Assembly (NCBI GenBank): GCA_016865505.2
Contig: AP025252.1
Span: 3,224,001-3,288,000 of the forward strand
DNA from: Bryobacterales bacterium F-183
Lineage (GTDB): Bacteria; Acidobacteriota; Terriglobia; Bryobacterales; Bryobacteraceae
Direction: 5' to 3'
DNA: 64,000 bases
The notes under the pieces: model-generated
The model's database searches: none
Told to the model about the DNA's origin: nothing
Seen by the model: the letters and a program-made list of their open reading frames with translations, nothing else
Translations under genes and position numbers: made by a program
In this document: one piece after another, positions 52,644-63,057 of the stretch
Position numbering within the stretch: the stretch's first letter is position 1
How the letters are laid out: each line of letters begins with the position of its first letter

Positions 52644-54635
52644 ATGAGACTACTTGCCGTCCTGCTTGTGATTTGTCGTACAGTTGAGGCCCAGCAGCAG
52701 GCCGTCCCTGCCGAAAAGTCCTCGGCAGACCCCTTCTCGCTGGACCTTGAGTCGCTGGCCAATCTGAGGGTAACCACCGCGTCGAAGTTCGACGAAAAGC
52801 TCTCCAGCGCCGCCGGCGTCATGTCCGTTGTGACAAAAGACGAGATGCGCCGCTTCGGTGGTCTCACTTTGGCGCAGATCCTGGAGCGGGTCGCTGGCTT
52901 GAACCTCTCCACGTCGTACTTTCCCGATCGCACCATCGTCTCTCTACGAGGAAATCAGACGCGCGGCGACAGTGGCCACATCTTGTTCCTGATCAACGGG
53001 CGTCCAGTTCGTGAGGTCCAACAGGGGGGCGTCATGAGCGATCTGCTCGAGTCCTTCCCGCTCAACGTGCTGGAAAAGATCGAAGTGATCAAAGGCCCAG
53101 GGTCGGTGTTGTACGGTTCCAATGCGTACTCTGGCGTCGTCAACCTGATCACCCAGAAATCAGATGCGCAGCGCTTTCACGCCAAGGCCGCCGCGGGTCC
53201 AGGAGGTACGGTTACCGGATCTCAGGAGTTTGCACTCGATCGCGGAGCCTTCAACATGGTGGCTGCCGCACAGTACCGGCAGTTCCCACAGCGCAGTCTG
53301 CTCTACCGCGGGTCACCCGGCACCACCGCTCCACCTCAGGAAAGGGCCTCGCTCGCCAATGACGGGGCTGGCGGATTTCTCAATCTGAACTACAAGGGAC
53401 TGCGTTTCCTTTCCTCGTACACGATGGCGGATGTGCCCACCTTCGCACCCATTTCTGGAACCACACGCATCAGCCGCGGGTTTGCGGATCTGGGCTACAC
53501 AAGGCGGGTCAACTCGAAGTGGGAGATGAGCGTCAACGCCACCTACACCCGGACCTTAGTCAGCGCACCATACACCCCGTACGTTCGAGGCTGGTCAACA
53601 GACGCCGTCTTCGAGTGGACGAATCTGGTGACTCTTTCCCCAAACGATCACATCACCATCGGCACCCTCTACGGCTATACCACGGCGACGCAGAACTATA
53701 TCGCCGCCCCGTCGCGTCCCCTGATTCTCGACGCAACTCGCTCGATTGGCGCATTCTATGCGCAGTATGAACACACCCTTCCTGGAGACGTAAAGCTGAT
53801 TGCGGGAGTGCAGGCCAATAAGATTGGCCCCATCGCGCTGGATGCCGTTCCTCGCGGCGGCGTCGTGTGGAACCCAACAAGTACGGTTACCTTGAAGGCG
53901 CTCTACGGTGAGGCGTTTCGCGCCCCCAGCCTGCTGGAGATCGGCCTGAATCATCCATTCAGTCAAGGGAACCCCAATCTGCGCCCGGAGAAAGTCCGTA
54001 CCTTCGATGTCCAGGCGAGCTATGGCGGAAAACGCACCCAGGCTGCCCTTGGCTACTTTCACAGCACAGCGTCCCGCTCCATTGTGCAGGACTTCAGCCG
54101 CGGCTACCCGCTTCGCTATGCCAACCTCCCTGCTGGTGCCACGGTCCAGGGGGTGGAGGCCGAGGCAAAGCGCTATGTCAGCAGGAACTGGTTCCTCATG
54201 GGTTCGTTGCTCGCGCAAACCAATCGCAATGGTTTCGGCAAGGACGACATCATGCCCCTCCCAAAGTTCGGCGCTAAGGCGGGCATCAGCTATCTGTCCG
54301 AATCCGGAATCGGGATGAGCTTCTTTGACTCCTACCAAGGCAGGTCCGACGCGGCAACCAGGACGCTTAATCCCTCCGCCGCCCCGTTCCACATGTTGAG
54401 TTCGCATTTCCGTTTCGATATCACCAAGCGACTTCCAAAAAGCCTGGAGTTCGCGCAAAGAGGAAACGGACTGGCGTTCTTTATCTACGGGGATAACTTG
54501 ACCGGACGCTCCATCTGGCTGCCGGACTCTTCGGTGGGTAGTTCAAGCGCCGTCAATATTCCGCGCGACACTCTGCCGTTTCGTGTTGGCCGGATGATCG
54601 CCTTTGGTCTGGAGTTCTGGCGGCGCCCCGAATAG
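52644..54635 (+). CDS. TonB-dependent receptor
   Basis: 663 residues from ATG 52644 with signal RLLAVLLVICRTVEA. The plug domain follows (VTTASKFDEKLSSAAGVMSVVTKDEMRRFGGLTLAQILERVAGL, RGDSGHILFLINGRPVRE, VEVIKGPGSVLYGSNAYSGVVNLIT), then a 22-strand-type barrel containing the box FRAPSLLEIGLNHPFSQGNPNLRPEKVRTFDV. 'IKGPGSVLYGSNA' and 'NPNLRPEK' are classical. The C-terminus is WRRPE rather than a terminal aromatic residue. It precedes YfiR and a hybrid kinase by a few bases, suggesting that it feeds an envelope signal rather than only transport. Confidence 0.93.
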   Translation: MRLLAVLLVICRTVEAQQQAVPAEKSSADPFSLDLESLANLRVTTASKFDEKLSSAAGVMSVVTKDEMRRFGGLTLAQILERVAGLNLSTSYFPDRTIVSLRGNQTRGDSGHILFLINGRPVREVQQGGVMSDLLESFPLNVLEKIEVIKGPGSVLYGSNAYSGVVNLITQKSDAQRFHAKAAAGPGGTVTGSQEFALDRGAFNMVAAAQYRQFPQRSLLYRGSPGTTAPPQERASLANDGAGGFLNLNYKGLRFLSSYTMADVPTFAPISGTTRISRGFADLGYTRRVNSKWEMSVNATYTRTLVSAPYTPYVRGWSTDAVFEWTNLVTLSPNDHITIGTLYGYTTATQNYIAAPSRPLILDATRSIGAFYAQYEHTLPGDVKLIAGVQANKIGPIALDAVPRGGVVWNPTSTVTLKALYGEAFRAPSLLEIGLNHPFSQGNPNLRPEKVRTFDVQASYGGKRTQAALGYFHSTASRSIVQDFSRGYPLRYANLPAGATVQGVEAEAKRYVSRNWFLMGSLLAQTNRNGFGKDDIMPLPKFGAKAGISYLSESGIGMSFFDSYQGRSDAATRTLNPSAAPFHMLSSHFRFDITKRLPKSLEFAQRGNGLAFFIYGDNLTGRSIWLPDSSVGSSSAVNIPRDTLPFRVGRMIAFGLEFWRRPE

Positions 54636-54641
54636 GTTTGC

Positions 54642-55175
54642 ATGACCTTCATGCGCATCTTATGCCTGCTCCTCGCAATCCATCGCCCAGCCCTTACTGG
54701 CCCGGAGATGGTTGCGGAGGAATATCAGGTGAAAGGTGCGTTTCTACTCAACTTCGCAAAGTTCGTCGCATGGCCGGCCAACGCCTTTAAGACACCCGAC
54801 GATCCGATCGTCATCTGCATCCTCGGCCAAAACCCATTTGGCCCGGCTCTGGAACGCGCCGCGCAAAGCGCCATCGCGGGCAAGCGATCCATACAAATCC
54901 ACACCATTCAGACCTTCCAGCAAGCCGGATCCTGTCAAATTGTGTTTGCCAGTTCGGCGGAACGGAAGCGGGTTCGCGGGCTATTCGACGCGCTGCATGG
55001 CGAGGCCGTGTTGAGTGTCGGAGAATCGGAGGGCTTCCTAGCCGCCGGCGGCATGATCGCCTTCAAACTCGAAGGCGAAAAGGTTCGCATTGAGATCAAC
55101 CAGCAGGCAGCCGAGCGCGCAGGGCTTCGCATTAGCGCAAAACTCCTCAGCCTTGCGCAGGCAGGTCGACGATGA
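54642..55175 (+). CDS. YfiR-family periplasmic protein (DUF4154)
   Basis: 177 residues with a short signal ([15 protein letters not shown]). The DUF4154 body is evident: [98 protein letters not shown]. In Pseudomonas YfiR restrains the diguanylate cyclase YfiN from the periplasm. Here it sits between a TonB receptor (six bases) and a hybrid kinase (four-base overlap), so it likely modulates the kinase sensor. Confidence 0.92.
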   Translation: MTFMRILCLLLAIHRPALTGPEMVAEEYQVKGAFLLNFAKFVAWPANAFKTPDDPIVICILGQNPFGPALERAAQSAIAGKRSIQIHTIQTFQQAGSCQIVFASSAERKRVRGLFDALHGEAVLSVGESEGFLAAGGMIAFKLEGEKVRIEINQQAAERAGLRISAKLLSLAQAGRR

Positions 55176-57538
55176 CTTACCGCGATCTCCCGGTTCGCCA
55201 CAAACTCCGCCTGGTGATCATGGTCGCGGTCACCGCGGCCCTGCTTTGTGCCTGTGCCGCTGTCATCCTATACGACACCACCTCCGCGAAAAGAGCCCTG
55301 CGTGGCAATGTCGAAGTCATCGCCGATATGCTCGGCGCAAACAGCACTGCGGCTCTTACCTTCAATGACGACACTGCCGCCAACGAGATTCTGTCCACGC
55401 TCGTAACCAACCGTCACATCGCGGCGGCTCGGATTCTGACTGCGCAACATCAACCCATTGCGACCTACGAGCGCAACCGCCAACGAGACCGTGCCTGGAT
55501 CAACGCCGAGGGCAGCTACTTTGAACGTGATCGCTTCGTCTTGGTCAAGAACATTGTTCTGGACGGAAAGACAATCGGGGCCGTCTACCTCGAATCGGAC
55601 CTGGTCGAGCTTGATGCCCGGATCCGCAACATCACCACGGCAATGGGGCTGATTCTGGTCTGCGCCTGGATCCTAGCGCTTTTCGTGGCGTCCCGTCTGC
55701 AGGGCATTATCCTGGCGCCTATCGCCAATCTTGGACACGCAGCCAAAGTCGTCTCCTCCGAGCAGAACTACGCGACGCGTGCCGTCAAGCTGTCCAACGA
55801 CGATCTTGGCCAGCTTACCGATGTCTTCAACAGTATGCTTGCCGAGATCGAACGCCGCGACTTGGAGTTGCTGGGCAACCGTGACCGGCTCGAACTCGAA
55901 GTCGCCACGCGAACCGCCGAATTGCTCGCGGAACGGGACCGGGCAGAGGCCGCAAGCCGTGCCAAGAGCGAGTTTCTGGCCAATATGAGCCATGAGATCC
56001 GCACGCCCATGAATGGTGTCATCGGCATGACCGATCTGGTTCTCGACACCCGTCTCGACCCCTTGCAGCGAGACTACCTCGAGATGGTCAAACTCTCCGC
56101 CGACCTGATGCTCACCGTCATCAACGACATCCTCGATTTCTCGAAGATTGAAGCCGGGCGTATGGAACTCGACCCCGTCCGCTTCCATCTGCGCGACCTG
56201 CTGGAACAGAGCGTGCGCGGGTTGGCGGTACGCGCGCACGAAAAACATCTGGAACTGCTCGCCTCGATGCCTCCCGGGATGCCCGAGTTTTACATCGGGG
56301 ATGTCACGCGAATCCGGCAGGTTCTGGTCAATCTCGTGGGCAATGCAATCAAGTTCACCGCGTCGGGCGAAGTCTCGGTGGAGGTGAGTTGCGCTCCTGG
56401 TCCGGAAGCGGGGCGCGCAGAACTCCACTTTGTCGTACGGGACACGGGAATCGGTATCGCCCAGGATAAGTTGCGGCTGATTTTCGATGCCTTCTCGCAG
56501 GCAGACACCTCGACCACGCGAAAGTATGGGGGCACCGGCCTCGGGCTCGCGATCTCAGAGCGTTTGGTAAAGGCCATGGGCGGCAGAATCTGGGTGGAGA
56601 GCGAGTTGGGGGCAGGCAGCCGCTTCCATTTCACGGTCGCGGTTGAAACGGCCCTGCCCGGACCCTCCGACTTCGCGTCTCCCAGTCCTGTGCCTCTCGA
56701 CGGCGTCTCTGCGCTGATCGTTGACGACAATCCCACGAACCGCCGAATTCTCGAAGAACTTCTAAGGACCTGGGGCATGGAAGCGGCCTCTGCCGAGAGT
56801 GCGGATCAGGCCATGGACCTCATACGAACGCGATTGGCAAATGGAAAGCCTTTCCAAATTCTGATGACCGATCTCCACATGCCCGACACAGACGGCTTCG
56901 GGCTCGTCGAACAGCTTCGCGGCAACATCGATTTCGCAGGACTCGATGTCGTGCTGATGGTGACCTCCGGCGAACACCCGGGAGATCTGGCGCGCTCCCG
57001 TGACCTTGGCATCGCCGCCTATCTCACCAAACCGGTCCGGCAAGCGGATCTTCGCGCCGCCATCTGTGCCTCGCTCACCGGTGGCCGTCGTGCGCACCCT
57101 CTCGCCGACCACGAACCCGCAGCGTTCAAAATCGACAAGCCAGGGGCCGGGCGCTGTTTGCGAGTCCTGCTGGCGGAAGACAACATGGTCAACGAGCGTG
57201 TGGCCACGGGCCTGCTGCAGAAGGCGGGTCATACCGTAACGGTAGTCCCGAATGGAGTCGAAGCGGTGCGGATGTATGAGACCAACCACTTCGACGTCAT
57301 CCTAATGGATGTACAGATGCCGGTGATGGACGGAATCGAGGCTACGGCCAGGATCCGCCAACTCGAAAAGCTCACCGGATGTCACACCCCAATCATCGCG
57401 ATGACCGCACATGCGATGAACGGATACGAACAACGCTGCCTCGATGCCGGTATGGATGGCTATATCTCGAAGCCGATCCGTCAGGACGCACTTTTCAAGA
57501 CGCTCGCCTCGCTGCCGGTGGCGCTGACAAAGGTCTAG
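55172..57538 (+). CDS. Hybrid histidine kinase (CHASE8-HAMP-HisKA-HATPase-REC-REC)
   Basis: 788 residues. TM1 is at ~13-33, a periplasmic CHASE8-type sensor at ~35-155 ([28 protein letters not shown]), TM2 at ~158-175, then HAMP, and HisKA with His274 in [11 protein letters not shown]. The ATPase domain has GNAIKF, DTGIGI and GTGLGL. Two receiver domains follow: the first at ~515-630 with phospho-acceptor Asp567 in [10 protein letters not shown], the second at ~665-785 with Asp713 in [10 protein letters not shown]. No output domain is in the protein, so a separate regulator is needed. The ATG overlaps the YfiR stop. Confidence 0.95.
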   Translation: MTYRDLPVRHKLRLVIMVAVTAALLCACAAVILYDTTSAKRALRGNVEVIADMLGANSTAALTFNDDTAANEILSTLVTNRHIAAARILTAQHQPIATYERNRQRDRAWINAEGSYFERDRFVLVKNIVLDGKTIGAVYLESDLVELDARIRNITTAMGLILVCAWILALFVASRLQGIILAPIANLGHAAKVVSSEQNYATRAVKLSNDDLGQLTDVFNSMLAEIERRDLELLGNRDRLELEVATRTAELLAERDRAEAASRAKSEFLANMSHEIRTPMNGVIGMTDLVLDTRLDPLQRDYLEMVKLSADLMLTVINDILDFSKIEAGRMELDPVRFHLRDLLEQSVRGLAVRAHEKHLELLASMPPGMPEFYIGDVTRIRQVLVNLVGNAIKFTASGEVSVEVSCAPGPEAGRAELHFVVRDTGIGIAQDKLRLIFDAFSQADTSTTRKYGGTGLGLAISERLVKAMGGRIWVESELGAGSRFHFTVAVETALPGPSDFASPSPVPLDGVSALIVDDNPTNRRILEELLRTWGMEAASAESADQAMDLIRTRLANGKPFQILMTDLHMPDTDGFGLVEQLRGNIDFAGLDVVLMVTSGEHPGDLARSRDLGIAAYLTKPVRQADLRAAICASLTGGRRAHPLADHEPAAFKIDKPGAGRCLRVLLAEDNMVNERVATGLLQKAGHTVTVVPNGVEAVRMYETNHFDVILMDVQMPVMDGIEATARIRQLEKLTGCHTPIIAMTAHAMNGYEQRCLDAGMDGYISKPIRQDALFKTLASLPVALTKV

Positions 57539-57552
57539 GGGAACGTGTTCCC
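57539..57552 (+). repeat. Perfect inverted repeat in the convergent gap
   Basis: GGGAAC-GT-GTTCCC fills almost the whole 16-base gap between the convergent kinase and TonB receptor genes. The six-base arms could act as a short bidirectional transcription barrier or a protein site; no T-run flanks it. Confidence 0.4.
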
Positions 57553-57554
57553 GA

Positions 57555-59869
57555 TTAGAAGAAGTAGTCAACGCCCGCGACCACATGCCTCGGAGCCTGC
57601 GGTGAAATGCCAAAGCCGCTCCCGTCGTACCAGCGGGTATTCCCCGCGTTCTTGAGATTCGCTCGCGGCCGCCAACGGTTTCGCTGATAGGACGCGAAGA
57701 GTTCGCCTTGCGTGTACCCATCGAGCAGAATCGGACTGAGTACAGAGATTCCGCGCCGGGTCGCGCCATACACACCGGCCCCCACGGTCAATCCGCTGAG
57801 CACGCCACGGTCAATCTGGTAAGTCGTTAGCACCCCTGGCGCATGGCGGGGCACGCGCGGCAAACGCGAACCCACCAGAATGCTGTTGTCTCTGCTGACA
57901 AACGCCTGTGTGAACGCGTAATTGGCCGCAATCGACCAGTTGCGCTGAACGCGTCCGGTAACTTCAAGCTCGATTCCCTTGCTCACCTGTTCACCGGATG
58001 CGATCGAGAAGGGCGGGTTATTGAGATCCGGGGTGAGGACGTTCTGCTTCCAGATGTGATAGGCCGCTGCTGTGAAGAAAAGCCGGTCCTCATACAGATT
58101 CTGCTTGTACCCAAGTTCCACCTGCTGGCCGCGCTCCGGGGCAAACGACCTTCGATCGGCGCTGGCACCGTACTGGGGAAAGAACGATGACGTGTAGCTG
58201 AAGTAGATCGACGAACTGCTGCGGGGCTGAAATAGCAACGCCGCGCGAGGCGCCAGATTGAAGGCGGTGGTGCTGTCCAGCCGTATGCGCAGCCACGGCT
58301 CATTGGACCGCTGGTCGGCAAAGTCCCCTCGGGCACCCAGCATCAGCCGCCACTTGCGGGCAAACTGAATCTGGTCCTGCAAGTAGATCCCGGCAAAGTT
58401 TGTCCACGCTTTCTCGGCAAACAAAGGAATCCGGAAAGGTAGAGGAGCGCCATACACCGGATTCAAGAGATTGATGTTGGGTCCGCTCCCCTGATTCCAA
58501 AAGTAGGTGAACTGCCACCGGGCAAGTTCGAACCCGGCCACGAGGTTGTGCGATACAGCGCCAGTACGGAACTGGCCGTACGCTTCGTTCTGCCAGTTGT
58601 AGTTCTCGGTGAATTCATCCGTGCGGACGGTGTTCCGATTCACCTTGACGCGATCGGCCTGCAATCCGCGGTACGTCATGAAGCTGAGATCCGAGTGTGA
58701 GACAAGTCCGTTGATGGCGCTGCGCAGCCGCCAGCCGTTCTGAAAGGCATGCTCGACATCCACCATCACGCGCGCCTGACGGTTGAGGCCGTCGCTGTAG
58801 CGAGGCTCGCCTAGAAATGTACGGATCGGCACTCGCAGCGATTCCGGAGCGGCGGGTAGCCCTCCCTCATGCGTGTAGTCGTAACGCTGCAGTTCACTCA
58901 GGAACCGCAGTGTGGTTCTGGGCCGGATTCGCCAGGTAACCGCGGGTGCAAGATATTGGCTTTGGTTCTGGACGAACTGCTTAAAGCTATCCCGATCTTC
59001 GTACGCGTAGTTCAACCGGTAAAACAGCGTCCTGCCTCGATTCAGCGGACCCGTAAGGTCCACCGTTGGACGAACGCGAGACCAACTGCCTCCTTGAAAA
59101 CCGATGGCGATATGGTGCTCTCCCAAGGGGCGCTTTGAGACTGTATTCACCATACCTCCCACTTCCGCCAGTCCGTACAGGATAGAGGCAGGCCCTTTCA
59201 GCACCTCAACGCGATCCACACCCTGGACATCGCGCGGCGACAGGAACCCATAGTCGCGAAATCCGTCGCGCATACCGTTGCCGCCATAAAAGGGAGGATT
59301 GAAACCGCGGATGTTGTACTCGGCCGTGGCGGAGTTGCCATAGCCCGTGGCGGCCCGTACGCCAGCCGTGTTATCCGCAATCTCGCTGAGTGCGAGGATC
59401 TGCCGGTCCTGAATGACCTTTTGGGTTACGACGCTCACCGCTTGCGGAGTAACCAGTAGCGGAAGGGTCAACTTCGTCGCCGTGTTGGACGACTCGGCCC
59501 GGTAGTCCAGCACTGTTCCTTCCACCGTGACGGATTCGCTCAGGGGGCTGATCCCCAGGGTGAGCGTGATCTCGGTAGCCAGCGCTGGGCGTACCTGTAC
59601 CGTCTCCGTGACCGTTGATAGCGGCGGCGCTTCGGCGGAACGCGGTAGCTGCCGGGCGCAATGGCTTCAAATCGGAAAGTTCCCGCCGAGTTCGACACCC
59701 CGGTACGGCTCGGGCCAGATCCCTCAAGACGTATCTTTGCGTTTGAAATGGCCGCTCCGGTAGAGTCGCGGACTCGCCCTGCAAGAGAGCCATCCTGAGC
59801 TCGCACTACCCAAGTCAAGCAGAGGAAAACAAAGGTACAGCGAAGGAGGAAAAGCAAATGTCGGAGCAT
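57555..59869 (-). pseudogene. TonB-dependent siderophore-type receptor, split by a -1 frameshift
   Basis: The 5' part (ATG 59869) encodes a signal peptide (FLLRCTFVFLCLTWVVRA) and a carboxypeptidase-regulatory-like domain (GSLAGRVRDSTGAAISNAKI ... GTFRFEAIAPGSYRV). Near 59639-59641 the frame breaks: restoring one base after GSYRV gives SAEAPPLSTVTETVQV and continues into SPLSESVTVEGTVLDYRAES and the full plug and barrel (SVVTQKVIQDRQ, RVEVLKGPASILYGLAEVGGMVNTVSKRP, ending AGVDYFF). The remaining ~656 residues are intact, so the lesion is a single-base deletion, either genuine or a sequencing error. TonB-siderophore type receptors import Fe(III)-siderophores or similar. It is convergent with the hybrid kinase gene. 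Confidence 0.85.
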
Positions 59870-60189
59870 CGATTCAGCGTAGTGGTCGCCGCCATCCATT
59901 CCACAGGTAATCCTCGTGAGCGGCGCGCGGACGACGGTGATCGGGCCACCAGCGAGGCGCTAGTGACTCCAGTCCTGCCAAAAGATATTTCGTCCCAATC
60001 AGAAAGATAATGTCGAGCAGATGTTGAGACGACTTTCGTCGAGACCTACGCTATTGGCGAGATGCGCTGGCAGCGGTGTCACGGTGAACTTCTCGGGCTC
60101 GGAAGGCCAGTTGACGATGCAGAATCTCACGGTCAATGCTGCACTCGGTTCCGCAATGGACCGAGCCGTTTCCCTTTTCTTGGAGCTTG
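59870..60189 (+). other. Gene-free interval between receptor and ABC permease genes
   Basis: 320 bases between the start of the minus-strand receptor gene and the end of the minus-strand permease gene. Frames on both strands remain open for short distances but overlap the permease end and have no ribosome-binding sites or recognisable protein features. The promoter of the receptor gene should lie here; no consensus element was identified with confidence. Confidence 0.3.
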
Positions 60190-61617
60190 CTATGCGGACA
60201 CGATGCGGGTGCGGCTCATCCGCATCCAGGACAGCAGGACGATTACCGCCGACGGGATAAAGATGCCGAGCCAGGATAAGGCAACGCGAGCGACCACCGC
60301 ACCTGGATCCTCGTCGGCGTAAACAAACCTCGGCAGGCGTTCCACGTCGGCCGGCGTCAACATCCGCGCAGCCAGGACCAAGCGTGCGAAGTGCGCTCGC
60401 CACCGGCCAAGAAAACCGACGGTCTGCGTGCGGAAGTGCTCGAAACGTTCAGGACCCGATCCGGCGAGGCTGTTCATCGCGCCCTGTGCGAGCACCGCAG
60501 GCGAAAGGTACTGCAGGCGCTGCAGGATGGCGCGTTGACCTTCGAGTTGCCGGTCGAACCGGCCAAGCACCGGGGCCATAAGGCGCTCGGTTTCCTCCTG
60601 TACGGCAAGGGACCGCGAGGCGGCATCGGCGGCGTTTACCGTGCTCGATCCTCCCGGCGTGAGTTCGGGATGGTCCTCGAGATAGCGGGCCATCAGCGTG
60701 GAGCCTTTGGCGGTGGCCTCACGCGATGCCTCGCGCATGGCCTGGATCATCTCGACACGGCTGGGTACGGGGTACAGCGATCCGGCCAGCATGTGGAGTG
60801 CGGAGGGAACCACCATCGTCAAGGACACCCAGACGGCGGACAACAACACCGCATTCACCGCGGAGCCTTTTCCCAGAAGATTCACGAACACCGCGAGCGC
60901 GAACCAGAATGCGGCGTACACGAGCAGGACTGCAAGCCATAGCGCGAAGGGAACGGAAAGCACCGGTGCTCCCGTTGCGGCAGCCGCCGCGGCCGATGCG
61001 CCAATGGCGAGAGCCAGCAGTACGGCGGCGCGCGAAGCGATCTTCCCGAGCATTAGTCGCCCAAGGCTCACCGGCTGCGACAACGTCAGAGCCAAAGTAC
61101 CTTGTTCCTTCTCGGCGCTCAGGATGTTGTAGCTGAGCGCGAGGATCAGCAGCGGAAAAAGATAGACGAGAACGAACGAGAGATCGAAACGGCCAATCAG
61201 CAGATTGTCGGGGTTCTCGATTTCATCGGCGCTCAGGATGTTCGATGCGCTCTGTGTGGAGGCGCGGAGGTAGAACGGGTACAGGTCGCTCTGGCCGACG
61301 GATAGGCCGGACAGTGGTTGCGGCGGCAGGATCAGGTACGGTGTCGCCTCGCGGCCCCCAGCGACGCTGGGCATACGGGGATCGAGGAACGCGGGCAGGC
61401 CTTGAGAAGGAGCCTGCGCGATACGCCCGGGTAGCGCCGCGAGCCGTTGCTGCTGTTCTTTGCGAACCGACTCGATGGTGGTCCGCCGGTGTTCGTTCCA
61501 GCGGATGCCGTTCCACAGTCCATAGGCGAGAAGCAGTGCGAACAAGGCTGCCACCGCCTGGATGGAGCGCTCAGCCAGAAGGTTCTTAAGGTCGTACCGG
61601 ATGATGTTGCGCAGCAT
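60190..61617 (-). CDS. ABC-2 type permease (DUF3526-like)
   Basis: 475 residues. An N-terminal TM (AVAALFALLLAYGLWNGI) is followed by a ~120-residue extracytoplasmic region, then TM segments of an ABC-2 permease: FVLVYLFPLLILALSYNILSAEKEQGTLALTLSQPV is the family signature. A long second periplasmic region (~290-420) is typical of DUF3526 permeases. It pairs with the adjacent homologous permease six bases upstream and the ATPase to form a heterodimeric exporter. Substrate unknown. Confidence 0.88.
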   Translation of the reverse strand: MLRNIIRYDLKNLLAERSIQAVAALFALLLAYGLWNGIRWNEHRRTTIESVRKEQQQRLAALPGRIAQAPSQGLPAFLDPRMPSVAGGREATPYLILPPQPLSGLSVGQSDLYPFYLRASTQSASNILSADEIENPDNLLIGRFDLSFVLVYLFPLLILALSYNILSAEKEQGTLALTLSQPVSLGRLMLGKIASRAAVLLALAIGASAAAAAATGAPVLSVPFALWLAVLLVYAAFWFALAVFVNLLGKGSAVNAVLLSAVWVSLTMVVPSALHMLAGSLYPVPSRVEMIQAMREASREATAKGSTLMARYLEDHPELTPGGSSTVNAADAASRSLAVQEETERLMAPVLGRFDRQLEGQRAILQRLQYLSPAVLAQGAMNSLAGSGPERFEHFRTQTVGFLGRWRAHFARLVLAARMLTPADVERLPRFVYADEDPGAVVARVALSWLGIFIPSAVIVLLSWMRMSRTRIVSA

Positions 61618-61623
61618 GTTCTG

Positions 61624-63042
61624 TTACTCGATTCGCAGTCGCGATGCCGTCCGGTAACAAAGGATTCCCGCGGCGACGGCCGAGGTGAGAAGAAGCAGAA
61701 AAGGAACCGCGTGGTTCCGCACTGCCCAACTGGCATCGGGCGCGATGTAGTGGAAGTCTGGCACCTGGCTCCAGAAGTCGTCCCCGACCAAGTGGCCGAA
61801 ATCCTTTCCCTTGCCGTGGTCGCGTAGCTCATCGTTCATGCGGCGATTGAGGTCGCGGCGGTATGTTTCAGCGGCGGTAGCAAAGTCGCGATGGTGGGCC
61901 GTGTCGGTGCCCGACATGCCCATGGACACGGGCCGTATTGCGAGTAACGGCGCTGCGATGGCGATCCAGTTCCGCATTTGATTCTGGCTATCGAAGGCGT
62001 CCCACAGTTCGCCGTAGCGGCGATCAAACACCGCATTGCCATGCTCCTCGCCGTCCTGCAGCGAGATGCCCGCGAAGCTCACCGGCAGATCTTCCAGCTT
62101 CGACACGCCATACTGCTTGAGGACACGAGCCTCCAGTTGCTTGGCACGCGCAGCGGGCGTGGCGTGACCGTCTCCCCCGGCGAGATCAGCGGCGATATTC
62201 TGGGCAAAGTCGAAAGCCGTTGGAGTCGGACGTACAGCCTTCACCAAGTCGACGGCGGCGCGCGGCGCGACCAGACAGTTCACGATCCAGAAGCCGATGA
62301 GCGCGATGAGTGAGAGGCGCGGCGTGCGTGCCCAGGCCGATACCGAGAGTCCAATGGCGGCGAACGTGAAGAAGTACAGAAGATACGCCAACGCCAGCCA
62401 TATGGCCCGCGGAGCACTTGCGGCAGACTCCACGGTTCCGCTGGCAAAGAGGATCGCGCCGGCACCCAGCAGCACGGCGGGAACAAGATACACACCAAGG
62501 CCTGCCAGCAATCCCAAGGCCTTTCCCAGCGCCAGACGCCGGGCCGGTACGCCAAGGCTGAGGAGCTGGCGAAGTGTCCCTTGTTCGCGTTCGCCGGCAA
62601 AAGCGCCGAACGTCATAATGATGATCAACAGCGGGATGAGCAACTGCATTACCGCCGCCGCCGTGAGCTCTCCGAAGCGCGCCAGGATCGTAGCATCCTG
62701 TGCGGGGCGGTACTTGAACTCGTTCTGCTTGTGCGCTTCGAGCCAGACGGCGACGCCGGTGTAAGGTTCCGTACCTGTGTCCAACACGGCAAGCGGGAGC
62801 TTTGGTTTGAACGCGTAGATGCCATAGTGCGCAGCCGAATGCGGGTTCTTTTTGCCTTGTGTGAGCCAATGTTTGCGGGTGGCTTCCTGCGCGGCGCTGT
62901 GTTGGCGGGTGAGTTCGTGGTGGCGTGTCCAGCCCGTAAGAAAGGCAACCGCAAGCAGTACGAGGACGATGCCGCCAGTCCAGCGGACGCGGCCGTCGCG
63001 CAGCATTTCAATGAATTCTTTACGGGCGATGACCTGAGTCAT
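61624..63042 (-). CDS. ABC-2 type permease (DUF3526-like), second subunit
   Basis: 472 residues from ATG 63042, chosen because GAGG lies nine bases upstream; TTG 63057 in the same frame is an alternative but includes that site. The layout matches its partner: TM1 TGGIVLVLLAVAFLTGW, an extracytoplasmic loop, the signature IIIMTFGAFAGEREQGTLRQLLSLGV, TM bundle ~170-260, then a long extracytoplasmic domain (~275-430) and a terminal TM. 15 bases after the ATPase stop and six bases before the other permease; one operon. Confidence 0.88.
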   Translation of the reverse strand: MTQVIARKEFIEMLRDGRVRWTGGIVLVLLAVAFLTGWTRHHELTRQHSAAQEATRKHWLTQGKKNPHSAAHYGIYAFKPKLPLAVLDTGTEPYTGVAVWLEAHKQNEFKYRPAQDATILARFGELTAAAVMQLLIPLLIIIMTFGAFAGEREQGTLRQLLSLGVPARRLALGKALGLLAGLGVYLVPAVLLGAGAILFASGTVESAASAPRAIWLALAYLLYFFTFAAIGLSVSAWARTPRLSLIALIGFWIVNCLVAPRAAVDLVKAVRPTPTAFDFAQNIAADLAGGDGHATPAARAKQLEARVLKQYGVSKLEDLPVSFAGISLQDGEEHGNAVFDRRYGELWDAFDSQNQMRNWIAIAAPLLAIRPVSMGMSGTDTAHHRDFATAAETYRRDLNRRMNDELRDHGKGKDFGHLVGDDFWSQVPDFHYIAPDASWAVRNHAVPFLLLLTSAVAAGILCYRTASRLRIE

Positions 63043-63057
63043 TTTTATATTCCTCAA

